50,027 nt of DNA from an uncultured Lachnospiraceae bacterium (GCA_910586755.1 CAJUJM010000035.1:1-50027); one strand, 5' to 3'. Positions 16,668 through 25,725 are shown, numbered from the stretch's first letter. The notes: a model not told the origin generated them from the sequence alone. A program made the numbers and translations.

Positions 16668-17372
16668 TCATTTTCTGGATTCTTTCCAAAGCTTCCGGAT
16701 CAGATTCCGGTTATAGGTCATATGCATGGTCATGGCGGTTCTGGCGCCGATTGGATCCCGGTCCATAATAGCATCCACTACCGCCCGGTGAGTGGCCAGA
16801 GTTTCTTCTTTCAGCATCTTGTGCGTTACATTGACAAAGACCATCACCGCAGTATCAATAATGGGAATTAGCTGCTCTACCACTTTGTTCTGTGAGCATT
16901 TTGCCACACAAGTGTGAAAGGCAATATCCTCCTGAACATAGTCCTCTCCGTTTTGCATTTTCTGCTCTACCAGGCTGCACAGGTGTTCCAGCTCTTCTAT
17001 ATCCTTTTCCGTAGCATTCCTGGCTGCCATCTCTGCAATGCCAGGCTCTAAAATCAGCCGCACATCCACCAGATCCATAGCCAGGCTCATCCTGTCTCCC
17101 AATCCCTGAAGGCCCAGAGGATCCATGTCCGCCGGAGTCGTACTGATCACATAAGTTCCGGATCCTCTGCGTACCTCCAACACCCCTTTGGAGATCAGAA
17201 GTTTTACCGCCTCCCGGATGGTACTGCGCCCCACCCCGAATTTTTCTCCCAATTCAAACTCATTGGGCAGCTTAGCGCCAATCTCAAAGGGAGTGTCGAT
17301 GATGTAGCGGTAAAGTTGTTCTTCTATCTGCTCTGCCAGCAATTTATTTTTGATAGTAGAAAATTCTTTCAT
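16668..17372 (-). CDS. FadR-subfamily GntR transcriptional regulator
   Basis: The 234-residue protein has an N-terminal GntR winged helix (F-E-I-G-A-K-L-P-N-E-F-E-L, then V-G-R-S-T-I-R-E-A-V-K-L-L, then R-R-G-S-G-T-Y-V) and an all-helical FCD ligand domain with the expected Asp and His residues (D-I-A-F-H...T-H-R-A-V...M-H-M). FCD regulators of sugar-acid genes usually release DNA on binding the acid or a 2-keto-3-deoxy product. Two ATGs lie close together (17381 and 17372); AGAGGAG sits too near the first, so the second is preferred. Its likely target is the palindrome at the dehydratase promoter. Confidence 0.88.
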   Translation of the reverse strand: MKEFSTIKNKLLAEQIEEQLYRYIIDTPFEIGAKLPNEFELGEKFGVGRSTIREAVKLLISKGVLEVRRGSGTYVISTTPADMDPLGLQGLGDRMSLAMDLVDVRLILEPGIAEMAARNATEKDIEELEHLCSLVEQKMQNGEDYVQEDIAFHTCVAKCSQNKVVEQLIPIIDTAVMVFVNVTHKMLKEETLATHRAVVDAIMDRDPIGARTAMTMHMTYNRNLIRKLWKESRK

Positions 17373-17436
17373 TAATCTCATGCTCCTCTGCCTAAACCTT
17401 CTAAATTCCGTTAGAACATGTGCCTGCCGGGCAAAC

Positions 17437-17474
17437 CCAAAAAAGAAAGAGTCCTGCCAAAAGCAGAACTCCTT
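17437..17474 (-). terminator. terminator of the yajC operon
   Basis: On the minus strand AAGGAGTTCTGC and GCAGGACTCTTT form a 12-bp stem with G-T pairs, followed by CTTTTTTG. It separates the secretion block from the FadR-type regulator. Confidence 0.85.
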
Positions 17475-17492
17475 CCCCATAAGTTAACCTGA

Positions 17493-17783
17493 TTATGCCT
17501 CCGGCTTCTCCACCTGCACAATCGCCTGCTTCTGCATCGGAATACGGCAGTTCTTGTTACTGCCAAATTCTACAATAACCGTGTCATCGGTCATGTCGAT
17601 GATTACGCCGTAAAAGCCGCTGGAGGTCAAAACGGTATCGCCTACTGCGATACTGGCCATTAATTCCTGCAGTTTCTTCTTTTCCTTCTTTTGAGGTCTG
17701 ATGGCAATAAAATACATCAGCCCGAAAATTGCCGCCAGATAAACGATCCAGAAGCCAATTCCCATAGTGCCTGTTGCAACCAT
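17493..17783 (-). CDS. yajC: preprotein translocase subunit YajC
   Basis: This 96-residue protein has one N-terminal membrane helix, then R-P-Q-K-K-E-K-K-K and a small soluble domain with G-D-T-V-L-T-S-S-G-F-Y-G, the standard YajC layout. YajC associates with SecDF at the Sec channel. It closes the transcription unit scfA-scfB-secDF-tgt-yajC. The ribosome site AAAGGAG belongs to a repeated leader cassette upstream. Confidence 0.95.
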   Translation of the reverse strand: MVATGTMGIGFWIVYLAAIFGLMYFIAIRPQKKEKKKLQELMASIAVGDTVLTSSGFYGVIIDMTDDTVIVEFGSNKNCRIPMQKQAIVQVEKPEA

Positions 17784-17788
17784 TCTTC

Positions 17789-17860
17789 GTTTCTCCTTTC
17801 TTTGCCCTGTTTTTTGGGCGTACAGGGATGCCCTAGGGGTATTTCTCCTTTCTTTGCCCT
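17789..17860 (-). repeat. hairpin plus Shine-Dalgarno cassette before yajC
   Basis: One full and one partial copy, 52 bp apart, of the same element type as before uxuA: CCCTGT, ACGCCCAAAA, AACAGGGCAAAG, AAAGGAGAAA on the minus strand. CCCTGT pairs fully with ACAGGG. The partial copy begins at the tgt stop codon. Confidence 0.7.
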
Positions 17861-19000
17861 TTATTCTTGTGAACCGGTTACGCCGGCAAGCTTTTCTGCT
17901 TTATACTCTGCGTAACGGTGTTCTTGGATGGCGTCGCGAATCTCACTCATCATTGTATTATAAAAATAGAGATTATGCAATACACAGAAACGCATTCCCA
18001 GCATCTCTTTTGCCTTTAACAGATGCCGGATATATGCCCGGCTGTAGCCTTCCCGGCAAACTGGGCAGCCGCACCCCTCTTCTATGGGGCGGCAATCCCG
18101 CTCATACCGGGAATTAAATAAATTCAGTTTTCCGCGGTTGGTGTAAACGTGGCCATGACGTCCATTTCGGGAGGGATATACACAGTCAAAGAAATCCACG
18201 CCCCTGTCCACCGCTTCCAATATATTGGCCGGCGTTCCCACTCCCATCAGGTATGTGGGTTTATCCTGAGGCAGGCAGGGAACCGTCACATCCAGTACGT
18301 GATACATTTCCTCATGGCTCTCGCCTACTGCCAGGCCGCCGATGGCGTATCCGTCTAGGTCCATAGACGCAATTTCTTTTGCATGGGCAATCCGCACATC
18401 ATCCAAAACGCCGCCCTGGTTAATGGCAAAAAGAAGCTGTTCTTTATTAACCGTATCCGGCAAAGCATTGAGCCTTGCCATCTCTTCCTTGCATCTCGCC
18501 AGCCATCTGGTGGTGCGGGCCACACTGTTTTCGATATACTTCCGGTCTGCCCGGCTGGGAGGACATTCGTCAAATGCCATAGCGATAGTAGAACCCAGGT
18601 TGGACTGGATCTGCATACTTTCCTCCGGGCCCATAAAAATTTTACGGCCGTCAATGTGGGAATGAAAGTAAACTCCTTCTTCCTTAATCTTTCTTAAATT
18701 TGTTAAGGAAAATACCTGAAACCCGCCGGAGTCAGTTAAAATCGGCCTGTCCCAATTCATAAACCTGTGAAGGCCTCCCAGCTCCTTGATCAGCTTATCA
18801 CCGGTCCGGACATGAAGGTGGTAGGTGTTGGACAACTCCACCTGGGTTCCTATATCCTTTAAATCATTAGTTGACACAGCGCCTTTAATGGCCCCCACAG
18901 TGCCCACATTCATAAACACCGGGGTTTGTATTATGCCGTGGACGGTCTCCACGGCTGCCCGCTTTGCCCGTCCTTCTGTTGTAATCAAACGATATTTCAT
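17861..19000 (-). CDS. tgt: queuine tRNA-ribosyltransferase
   Basis: The 379-residue enzyme exchanges the wobble guanine of GU(N) anticodon tRNAs for a queuosine precursor. Motifs are D-S-G-G-F-Q-V-F-S-L (substrate site), G-V-D-F-F-D-C-V-Y-P-S-R-N-G-R-H-G (nucleophile Asp), and a C-terminal zinc site C-G-C-P-V-C plus a distal His. Length is normal. It sits between secDF, three bases upstream, and yajC, a clustering common in bacteria. Confidence 0.97.
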   Translation of the reverse strand: MKYRLITTEGRAKRAAVETVHGIIQTPVFMNVGTVGAIKGAVSTNDLKDIGTQVELSNTYHLHVRTGDKLIKELGGLHRFMNWDRPILTDSGGFQVFSLTNLRKIKEEGVYFHSHIDGRKIFMGPEESMQIQSNLGSTIAMAFDECPPSRADRKYIENSVARTTRWLARCKEEMARLNALPDTVNKEQLLFAINQGGVLDDVRIAHAKEIASMDLDGYAIGGLAVGESHEEMYHVLDVTVPCLPQDKPTYLMGVGTPANILEAVDRGVDFFDCVYPSRNGRHGHVYTNRGKLNLFNSRYERDCRPIEEGCGCPVCREGYSRAYIRHLLKAKEMLGMRFCVLHNLYFYNTMMSEIRDAIQEHRYAEYKAEKLAGVTGSQE

Positions 19001-19003
19001 CCA

Positions 19004-21202
19004 CTAATTCTCTTTCTTTCCAGAGCGTTTTGCTTCCTTCGCTGCTTTTTTCTCTGCAGCTGCGAGAGCTGCTGCTTCCTGGTCTTTCTTCTGCTTGCCT
19101 GTAGTCATTACATACCACAGAGCTCCGGTAATGCATACGGAAGAATAAGTGCCGCAGACAATCCCCACCATCAGAGGCAGTGCAAACTCGCGGATGGAAG
19201 ACACACCCATCAAATACAAGACAAATACCATGATAAAGGTAGTCAGGGATGTGTTAATGCTTCGCGTAAAGGTCTGAGTAATACTGTTGTTTACCAGCTC
19301 TGTTAAGGACTGTTTTCCCTGATCCGCCATGTTCTCACGGATACGGTCAAATATAACGATAGTAGCATTAATGGAGTAACCTACAATGGTCAGGATACAG
19401 GCTATAAAGGTGGAACCTACAGACCACTTTGCCAATGCATAGCAGGTTATCACTACCAGCACATCATGAACCAGGGCCAGTACGGCGCTGGCGGCAAAAC
19501 GAATATTTTTAAACCGGAACCAGATATAGATCAGCATACAGATAGTTGCGATAATCGTTGCCACAACTGCATCCTTCTTCATCTCATCGCTGACTGCTCC
19601 GGAAATACTTTCTGCAGTAATCTTCTCTCTTTCTACGGCAAACTTTTCAGCCAAAGCATCGTTTAATGCCTGGCGCTCGTCTACAGACAGAGCCCTGGTC
19701 TTGATAATCACCTCGTTGGTGCCTGCCACCTTCTGGGTCTGAGTGCCTGCATCCCCTGTAATGCTCTCTACTACTGGAACCACATCCGTGGAAATCTGCT
19801 CCAGAGTCAGGTCCTCATTAAAGGTAACATTAGTGGAAGTACCTCCCTTAAAATCCAGGCTGTAGTTAAACATATCGCCGATGCTGGCTTTGTTCATTCC
19901 CATTCCCACGAATCCTGTGGCAATCACAGCCAGAGAAATGATAAAGCAGATATTTCTCTTGCCAAGGAAGTTAATAGGCGTCCGTTCTTTCTTGGTTCCG
20001 TACATTTTGGCATTGTCAAAGCCTAAATAGTACAGGGCGCGGAGAACAAAACGGGTTACAAACAGGGCTGTAAACATGGAAAGTATAATGCCAAGGGCAA
20101 GGGTGGAAGCAAAGCCTCTCACAGTGCCGGAACCTCTCCAGAACAGCACCAGGGCTGCGATCAGCGTGGTAATATTGCCGTCCACAATGGCGGATAAAGC
20201 CTTCTGAAAGCCAGTCTTGATGGCAGATTTTACAGTCTTTCCAACTGCAATTTCCTCTTTAATACGGGTAAAGATAATCACGTTGGCATCCACCGCCATA
20301 CCGATGGAAAGAATAATACCGGCCACGCCAGGCAATGTGAGAGTAATCTCAAATGCAGACAGCAGAATCAAAATCAGGCCTACATACAGACACAAGGCGA
20401 TAACAGCAGCCACGCCAGGAATCAGGTACACCCCAACCATAAACACGGCCACAATAGCAAATCCTACAGCGCCGGCCTTTAAGCTGGTGGAAATCGCGGT
20501 CTCCCCCAGCTTTGCTCCAACCACATTGGAACGCAGCTCCTCCAGCTCCAGGGAAAGAGAACCAATGCGGATGGTGGAAGCCAGATTCTCCGCCACTTCA
20601 AAGGATCCCAAGCCAGTAATTTCACAGGACCCCTGGGTGATCTCGGTCTGTACCACAGGGCTGGAAACCACGGCATTGTCATAGATAATGAAAATTTGTT
20701 TGCCGATATTGGCCTTGGTTGCTTCTGCAAAGGCCTGGGCTCCCTCATCATTAAAGGTGAGAGAAACTATAAATTTGTCAAGACCGGTCGTTTCGTCTTT
20801 ATACATACCCGCCTTGGCGGAAGTAACCTTTGTTCCGTCTAAAACCGTCTTACCAGTCTCATCGCAGAAAATCAGGGACCCCGGCTTGCCAAGCTCTTCC
20901 AAAATTGCGTTGGCATCTGATACGCCGGGAATATCAATATTAATCCGGTTTCCGCCTTCCTGGTAAACTTCTGCCTCGTTGCTGTAGTTTTGTACACGCT
21001 GCTGAAGCTTGTAGATGGTATCCGACATTTCCTCTGAGGTAGGATCCTCTTTGACGGTCTGATAGGTAATGCTCACACCTCCGGCCAGATCCAGCCCCAG
21101 TTTGATATCGTTCATGGTCTGATATCCCATAAAACCAAATACCACAACTGCTGCAATGGCTAAGATCAGGCCCAGCAGACCTTTTGTTTTGCTGTTGTTC
21201 AT
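19004..21202 (-). CDS. secDF: fused protein translocase subunit SecDF
   Basis: The 732-residue protein joins SecD (about 1-395) and SecF (about 405-700) in one chain with some 12 membrane segments. The SecD part shows L-G-L-D-L-A-G-G-V and G-M-A-V-D-A-N-V-I-I-F; the SecF part shows L-D-F-K-G-G-T and Y-S-I-N-A-T-I-V-I-F-D-R-I-R-E. SecDF uses the proton gradient to pull proteins across the membrane after SecA. The C-terminal tail is basic and Ala/Lys-rich. The gene lies between the SCIFF maturase and tgt with short gaps. Confidence 0.97.
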   Translation of the reverse strand: MNNSKTKGLLGLILAIAAVVVFGFMGYQTMNDIKLGLDLAGGVSITYQTVKEDPTSEEMSDTIYKLQQRVQNYSNEAEVYQEGGNRINIDIPGVSDANAILEELGKPGSLIFCDETGKTVLDGTKVTSAKAGMYKDETTGLDKFIVSLTFNDEGAQAFAEATKANIGKQIFIIYDNAVVSSPVVQTEITQGSCEITGLGSFEVAENLASTIRIGSLSLELEELRSNVVGAKLGETAISTSLKAGAVGFAIVAVFMVGVYLIPGVAAVIALCLYVGLILILLSAFEITLTLPGVAGIILSIGMAVDANVIIFTRIKEEIAVGKTVKSAIKTGFQKALSAIVDGNITTLIAALVLFWRGSGTVRGFASTLALGIILSMFTALFVTRFVLRALYYLGFDNAKMYGTKKERTPINFLGKRNICFIISLAVIATGFVGMGMNKASIGDMFNYSLDFKGGTSTNVTFNEDLTLEQISTDVVPVVESITGDAGTQTQKVAGTNEVIIKTRALSVDERQALNDALAEKFAVEREKITAESISGAVSDEMKKDAVVATIIATICMLIYIWFRFKNIRFAASAVLALVHDVLVVITCYALAKWSVGSTFIACILTIVGYSINATIVIFDRIRENMADQGKQSLTELVNNSITQTFTRSINTSLTTFIMVFVLYLMGVSSIREFALPLMVGIVCGTYSSVCITGALWYVMTTGKQKKDQEAAALAAAEKKAAKEAKRSGKKEN

Positions 21203-21225
21203 GGTTTATTATCTCCTTTTCCTTG

Positions 21226-22623
21226 TCAATCCTCCAGCGCCGCCTTAATCATAACGGCACATTCGATTCGCTTCTTCTGCATCTGGCACCCGATATCATA
21301 GGCATCGGTAATGGAGCCGTGGAAGTTGTAAGAATTTGCCGCGCATCCCCCGCTGCAGTAAAATCTTGCAAAACAGTCCCTGCACTTTTCCTTGGCGTAC
21401 ACATTGCAGAGTTTAAACTCATCGCGGATTGCTGTATTGGTTACACCTGTATCTACATTGCCCAGAAGGAACTCTTCCTTCCCGACAAATTGGTGACATG
21501 GATAAAGGTCGCCCCAGGGGGTAACGGCCAAATATTCGGTGCCCGAACCGCACCCGGACAGACGCTTTGCAACACAAGGCCCCTGTTTCAAATCCACCAT
21601 AAAGTGGAAAAAGGTAAAGCCTCTTCCTTCTTTGTGGCGCTTTACATATTCTGCGGCCAGCCTGTCATACTCCTTTAAAATCTCAGGAAGATCCTCCTCC
21701 CGGATGGCATAATCTTCTGTGGGCTCGGCCACCACCGGTTCCATGGACATCTTTTCAAATCCCAGATCCGCATAGTGAAGCACATCCTCCCCAAAATCCA
21801 GATTCTTGTTGGTAAAGGTGCCCCGGACAAAGTAATCTTTGTCTCCCCGGCGCTTTGCAAACTCCTGGAATTTGGGAACAATCAGCTCATAGCTTCCCTT
21901 GCCGTTTCGGAAGGGGCGCATACGGTCATTCACTTCCCTGCGGCCGTCCAGGCTTAAGACTACGTTGCTCATCTCTTTGTTGCAGAACTCCATAATCTCG
22001 TCATTTAGCAGAACTCCGTTGGTGGTCAGGGTAAAACGGAATTTCTTATGGCAGGTTTCCTCCCGGGAGCGGCCATACTCTACCAGTCGTTTTACCATAT
22101 CCCAGTTCATCAGCGGTTCGCCGCCAAAGAAGTCCACCTCTAAGTGCTCCCGGTTTCCGGAATTCGCAATGAGGAAATCCAGAGCTTTTTTGCCTACCTC
22201 GAAGCTCATTAACGCCCGGCGGCCATGATACTCTCCTTCTTCCGCAAAGCAATACCGGCAAGCCAGGTTGCAGTCATGGGCAATGTGCAGGCACAAAGCC
22301 TTTACCACCGTTTTGCGCTTCTTAAAATCAGCCACATATTCTTTATAGATATCCTCAGTAAAAAGCTGCTCCATATTAATAAGCTCCTGGATATCCTCCA
22401 GAACCTCTCCTATCTCCGCCGCCGGATACATGCCGGACAACCGCTCCTTTACCAGGTTCACTGCTTCCTGAGGAAGCGCCTTGGGCTTTTCCATATCAGG
22501 AATCTTCGCTTCCTCCGCCAGCACCTTCACCGCATCATAAAAAGCCGGATCCCCGGAATGGACAGAGCCGCTGTTGACGTCCATAACAATATGGTAACCA
22601 TTATTGATATATTGATGAATCAC
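21226..22623 (-). CDS. scfB: SCIFF maturase, radical SAM thioether-forming enzyme
   Basis: The 465-residue enzyme carries the radical SAM cluster motif C118-x3-C122-x2-C125 and a C-terminal SPASM domain rich in cysteines (C-R-D-C-F-A-R-F-Y-C-S-G-G-C). The F-F-G-G-E-P motif for SAM is present. N-terminal residues 1-100 form the peptide-recognition region typical of sactipeptide maturases. It is known to install a cysteine-to-threonine thioether in the SCIFF peptide, encoded just upstream. A terminator-like hairpin lies between the two genes. It is co-directional with secDF. Confidence 0.96.
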   Translation of the reverse strand: MIHQYINNGYHIVMDVNSGSVHSGDPAFYDAVKVLAEEAKIPDMEKPKALPQEAVNLVKERLSGMYPAAEIGEVLEDIQELINMEQLFTEDIYKEYVADFKKRKTVVKALCLHIAHDCNLACRYCFAEEGEYHGRRALMSFEVGKKALDFLIANSGNREHLEVDFFGGEPLMNWDMVKRLVEYGRSREETCHKKFRFTLTTNGVLLNDEIMEFCNKEMSNVVLSLDGRREVNDRMRPFRNGKGSYELIVPKFQEFAKRRGDKDYFVRGTFTNKNLDFGEDVLHYADLGFEKMSMEPVVAEPTEDYAIREEDLPEILKEYDRLAAEYVKRHKEGRGFTFFHFMVDLKQGPCVAKRLSGCGSGTEYLAVTPWGDLYPCHQFVGKEEFLLGNVDTGVTNTAIRDEFKLCNVYAKEKCRDCFARFYCSGGCAANSYNFHGSITDAYDIGCQMQKKRIECAVMIKAALED

Positions 22624-22711
22624 TGAATATTCTCCTTATCTAAACCTTCTGCCTGCATCATTCTTCCAGATCTTCCCATCCGGCAGACAGAACCAGGCAG
22701 ACACGAAAATA

Positions 22712-22740
22712 CCCCCTACAATCCGGGAAGACCGTAGGGG
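22712..22740 (-). terminator. attenuator-like hairpin between scfA and scfB
   Basis: On the minus strand CCCCTAC and GTAGGGG pair around a 14-base loop, followed by GTATTTTCG. It lies after the SCIFF gene and before its maturase, so it could keep the peptide mRNA abundant while limiting the enzyme. Confidence 0.65.
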
Positions 22741-22813
22741 TTTCTTGTCTGCCTCTTCCTCACCTGGCCCGGTCTCGCCATACCAACAGACGCCCGGCCA
22801 CTTTTGTAAAGCA

Positions 22814-22960
22814 CTAACGGCTGCTGTTCTCGCAAGCCTGATTTCCTACTGTACAAGAGGTCTTGCAAGCGGACTGGCAGGAAGTCTGACATTCGCCGCA
22901 TCCGCCCTTTTTCATGGACTCCTTTAAGGTGTTGGCATTTAAAGTTTTTACGTGCTTCAT
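22814..22960 (-). CDS. scfA: SCIFF ranthipeptide precursor (six cysteines)
   Basis: A 48-residue peptide starting M-K-H-V-K-T-L-N with six cysteines at 21, 24, 28, 32, 36 and 43 in the pattern C-x2-C-x3-C-x3-C-x3-C-x6-C. This is the Six Cysteines in Forty-Five residues family, nearly universal in Clostridia. AGGAGG lies 8 bases before the ATG. The peptide is the substrate of the radical SAM enzyme encoded next. A few extra residues (S-S-R) follow the usual C-E-N end. Its biological role is still debated. Confidence 0.97.
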   Translation of the reverse strand: MKHVKTLNANTLKESMKKGGCGECQTSCQSACKTSCTVGNQACENSSR

Positions 22961-23012
22961 CCTGAAATCCTCCTATCTGAAATATTTTAAAAAAATACAT
23001 AATTTCTTTGCG

Positions 23013-23041
23013 ATTATATCATATGTGGGCTGGCTGTGCAA
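23013..23041 (-). promoter_or_regulatory. scfA promoter
   Basis: On the minus strand TTGCAC and TATAAT are separated by 17 bp, about 50 bases upstream of the SCIFF start codon. Confidence 0.6.
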
Positions 23042-23148
23042 GGCTTTTTCCGGGCAAGAGAAAGCCTCTCCCCGTGAAAAGTAACATATCTTGTACTTTC
23101 CCTGAATATATTGAATCAAATAATTCTCACACAGAAATGAGGTATTTT

Positions 23149-23508
23149 ATGTCAAACGGAACCGTAAAGGCTATTCTCCGTTCCTTACTGTTCTCCTACA
23201 TTATCACCGGAATCCTGCTCCTGATTCTGTCCTTTGCCCTGTACAAGCTGCATCTAAAGTCCGCTCAGGTAGCCGCTGCCGTCAATATTATTTATGGTGC
23301 AGCCTGCTTTTTCGGCGGTCTTCTGGCAGGAAAAACCAAGGGACAACGGCGTTTTTTCTGGGGATTTTTAGCAGGCCTTGCCTATTTTCTGGTTCTCTTT
23401 GCCATGTCGGTGGTCCTGGACAAAGGAATTATTGCAGACACCAGACAGATCCTTACCGTCCTGGGAATCTGTGGAATAGCAGGAACCATTGGGGGAATGG
23501 CAAGTTAA
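23149..23508 (+). CDS. TIGR04086-type membrane protein
   Basis: This 119-residue protein has four predicted membrane segments and a small-residue-rich pattern (F-F-G-G-L-L-A-G-K-T-K-G...G-I-A-G-T-I-G-G). From memory it matches the TIGR04086 family found in Clostridia near SCIFF and secDF genes; its function is unknown. The start at 23149 is preferred because GAGGT lies five bases upstream; the upstream frame lacks such a site. It is divergent from scfA. Confidence 0.75.
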   Translation: MSNGTVKAILRSLLFSYIITGILLLILSFALYKLHLKSAQVAAAVNIIYGAACFFGGLLAGKTKGQRRFFWGFLAGLAYFLVLFAMSVVLDKGIIADTRQILTVLGICGIAGTIGGMAS

Positions 23509-23526
23509 TGTGTCTGTACGCTGAAA

Positions 23527-23569
23527 AAGGGCCTGTGTCCGGCGCTTCTGCCGGGCAACAGACCCTTTC
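23527..23569. terminator. bidirectional terminator between convergent genes
   Basis: AAAGGGCCTGT and ACAGACCCTTT pair over 11 positions with one mismatch, and GCCGG/CCGGC-like bases extend it inside. On the minus strand TTTTTC follows. It serves the convergent TIGR04086-type and CNNM genes. Confidence 0.75.
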
Positions 23570-23581
23570 TGTGTGCCAATC

Positions 23582-24868
23582 TTATTTTTCTTCTTCTGTT
23601 ACCGGCGGCTCCAGCCGGTAAATATGGATCTTTTCGATCCTGTTTTTATCCATCTTTTCTACCACCAGGCGGAGGCCTTCGTGCTCTACTTTTTCCCCCT
23701 CCTCCGGCAGGTGATCCAAAAGTCCGATAACCAGACCCCCGATGGAGTCATAGTCCTCCGACTCCAGCTCCAGGTTAAGCTGATCGTTTAAATCATCCAG
23801 CTTCATAGAGCCTTCTACCATGTATTCTGTAGGGCTGATTTCTGTCAGACTGTCCTCCTCGTCCTCATCGTATTCATCCCGAATCTCTCCTACGATTTCC
23901 TCCAGCATATCTTCCAGGGTAATAAGTCCTGCCGTTGCTCCGTACTCGTCTAAAACAATTACGATATTGTTGGAGGTTTTTCTCATCTCCACCATCAGCT
24001 CCGCAACCTTTTTAAACTCATAAGTATAAAGGGGCTGCCGCAGGTAATCCCTTATGGAAAAGCGCGCTTTTTCCTCGTCTGAAAGCAGCAGAAGATCCTT
24101 CATATTGATGATGCCGATAACATTATCCGTAGTCTCCTCATAAACCGGGATACGGGTAAACCGGTCTTCCCTGAAAATTTCAATCAGCTGATCATAAGTA
24201 GCATCCACTTCGGTAAATGACATGTTGATTCGGGGCACCATAATGTCTTTTGCCAAAGAGTCTCCAAAATCAAACACATTGGTAATCATCTTCTTTTCTT
24301 CTGTTTCGATTACGCCTTCCTCGTGGCTTACCTCCACAATGGTACGCAGCTCATCCTCTGTGATGGAGTCCTGCTTTTTGCTGGGGTCAATTCCCATAAG
24401 ACGCAGTACCCCGTAAGACATTTTATTTATAATAAAAATTACCGGAGTCATACCTGTCATCAAATAATAAATAATCCGGCCATTTTTTAATGCAAGGGAA
24501 TCAGCAGATAAAGTTGCCATGGTTTTTGGTGTAATCTCACCAAAAATCAGAATCAGTAAAGTCAGCACACCAGTAGCGATTCCTACGACCTTGCTGCCCC
24601 AAAGGCTGGTTACCAGCGTAGTCACCATAGAGGATGCGTACAGATTGACAATATTATTGCCGATGAGGATTGCAGAAAGCATTTTGCCCTGGTCCTCCAC
24701 CACCTTGTTTACATACATGGCAGGCTTTGAACCTGCTTCCGCAAGGGTACGCATCCGAATCTTATTCACTGTGGTCAGTGCTGTCTCCGCAGATGAGAAA
24801 AATCCAGATAAAATTAACAGAATTACAACTATGATACCTTGTATCACGACGTCAGACGACGGGTCCAA
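23582..24868 (-). CDS. CNNM/CorC-type membrane protein with CBS domains
   Basis: The 428-residue protein has an N-terminal DUF21/CNNM membrane domain (about four segments, residues 5-165, with F-F-S-S-A-E-T-A-L), a pair of CBS domains (about 205-330, M-V-P-R-I-N and I-P-V-Y-E-E-T), and a C-terminal CorC/HlyC domain (about 345-420). Such proteins are often annotated as hemolysins but are linked to magnesium or other divalent ion export. The start is TTG at 24868 with GGAG nine bases upstream. It is transcribed away from a long terminator hairpin. Confidence 0.9.
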   Translation of the reverse strand: MDPSSDVVIQGIIVVILLILSGFFSSAETALTTVNKIRMRTLAEAGSKPAMYVNKVVEDQGKMLSAILIGNNIVNLYASSMVTTLVTSLWGSKVVGIATGVLTLLILIFGEITPKTMATLSADSLALKNGRIIYYLMTGMTPVIFIINKMSYGVLRLMGIDPSKKQDSITEDELRTIVEVSHEEGVIETEEKKMITNVFDFGDSLAKDIMVPRINMSFTEVDATYDQLIEIFREDRFTRIPVYEETTDNVIGIINMKDLLLLSDEEKARFSIRDYLRQPLYTYEFKKVAELMVEMRKTSNNIVIVLDEYGATAGLITLEDMLEEIVGEIRDEYDEDEEDSLTEISPTEYMVEGSMKLDDLNDQLNLELESEDYDSIGGLVIGLLDHLPEEGEKVEHEGLRLVVEKMDKNRIEKIHIYRLEPPVTEEEK

Positions 24869-25006
24869 AAAAGATCACTCCTTCATTCTTTGTTTTGGTA
24901 CTGATTTTACAATACTTCCACCATTCTGTCAATATGCCGGGCCTTTCTCTGCGGCAAAAAGCGGCCCTTCAGGCAGTCATCTTTTTACCCGGCTAAGCCG
25001 TTACGC

Positions 25007-25079
25007 AAAAAAAGATGCGGCAAAATGAAAACTGCGAGAGCAGACAACTGCTTTCTTTCATTTTGCCGCATCTTTTTTT
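25007..25079 (-). terminator. very long perfect terminator hairpin after lspA
   Basis: AAAAAAAGATGCGGCAAAA and its exact complement form a stem that extends through TGAAA (about 24 bp in total), with a loop of about 25 bases. It carries A- and T-runs on its ends, so it can end transcription from both strands. It shares the core GCAAAATGAAA with the hairpin at 28988-29038. Confidence 0.85.
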
Positions 25080-25089
25080 ATCCTGTTCT

Positions 25090-25611
25090 TTACCGCCGGG
25101 TTCCCGCCCTTTTTCCAGCCTCTCTTAAAAACCGGGAAGCTTCCGCCAGCATAGTGATGATCATACCTGCAAAGATAAATAAGTCTCCCAGGTTAAATAT
25201 AATCTTTTTCAGCCCTTTTATGTTAAAGCTGAAGTAATCTACCACATGGTTTCTCTTATACCGATCAACAATGTTGCTGACCGCCCCGCCCAATGTAAGA
25301 GAAAATGCCAGTTTTTCTGCAAAATGGCCTCTTTTCCCCATCAGGTAGGCCAGGGCGCCGAATACAGAGGAAGCCGCCGCCACCGGAATCATTCTGACCA
25401 GCTCCGGCTTTTCCTTTAAAAATCCAAAAGGAAATCCCCGGTTGTAGCTTTTGTGAAGAATAATTTTTCCTCCGGTTCCCTTAAGCTCCCTGGGAAATTC
25501 TTCGTCTGCCTGTTCTTCTATCAGCTCCTTCAGGCATAAGTCAATCAAAGCCAATACCCCAATCAGCCCTATCCAAGCCACTGATTCCACCATCCTTTCT
25601 TTTTCCCGCAT
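25090..25611 (-). CDS. lspA: signal peptidase II (prolipoprotein peptidase)
   Basis: The 173-residue membrane protein has the LspA blocks: D-x3-K near residue 23, N-R-G-F-P-F-G, G-G-A-V-S-N-I-V-D-R (first catalytic Asp), V-V-D-Y, and F-N-L-G-D (second catalytic Asp). The last block has Gly where Ala is usual. A charged insertion follows the first helix. The start is unsure: the ATG at 25611 lacks a clear ribosome site, and GAAAGG lies just before an internal ATG at 25593. It removes signal peptides from lipoproteins such as those seen in this window. Confidence 0.82.
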   Translation of the reverse strand: MREKERMVESVAWIGLIGVLALIDLCLKELIEEQADEEFPRELKGTGGKIILHKSYNRGFPFGFLKEKPELVRMIPVAAASSVFGALAYLMGKRGHFAEKLAFSLTLGGAVSNIVDRYKRNHVVDYFSFNIKGLKKIIFNLGDLFIFAGMIITMLAEASRFLREAGKRAGTRR

Positions 25612-25725
25612 CTGCCTGTTATTATTTTACTATGTTTATCTCCTGCCGTCCAGTGGTTTTTCACCCCGTCCGAATTTTCTCCCACACCGGCTCATATATT
25701 ATATAAAAAGCTACTGGAGGAGCCT

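Noticed and set aside
17784..19003. preQ1 riboswitch controlling tgt
   Set aside because: tgt lies inside an operon three bases after secDF, leaving no leader for a riboswitch.
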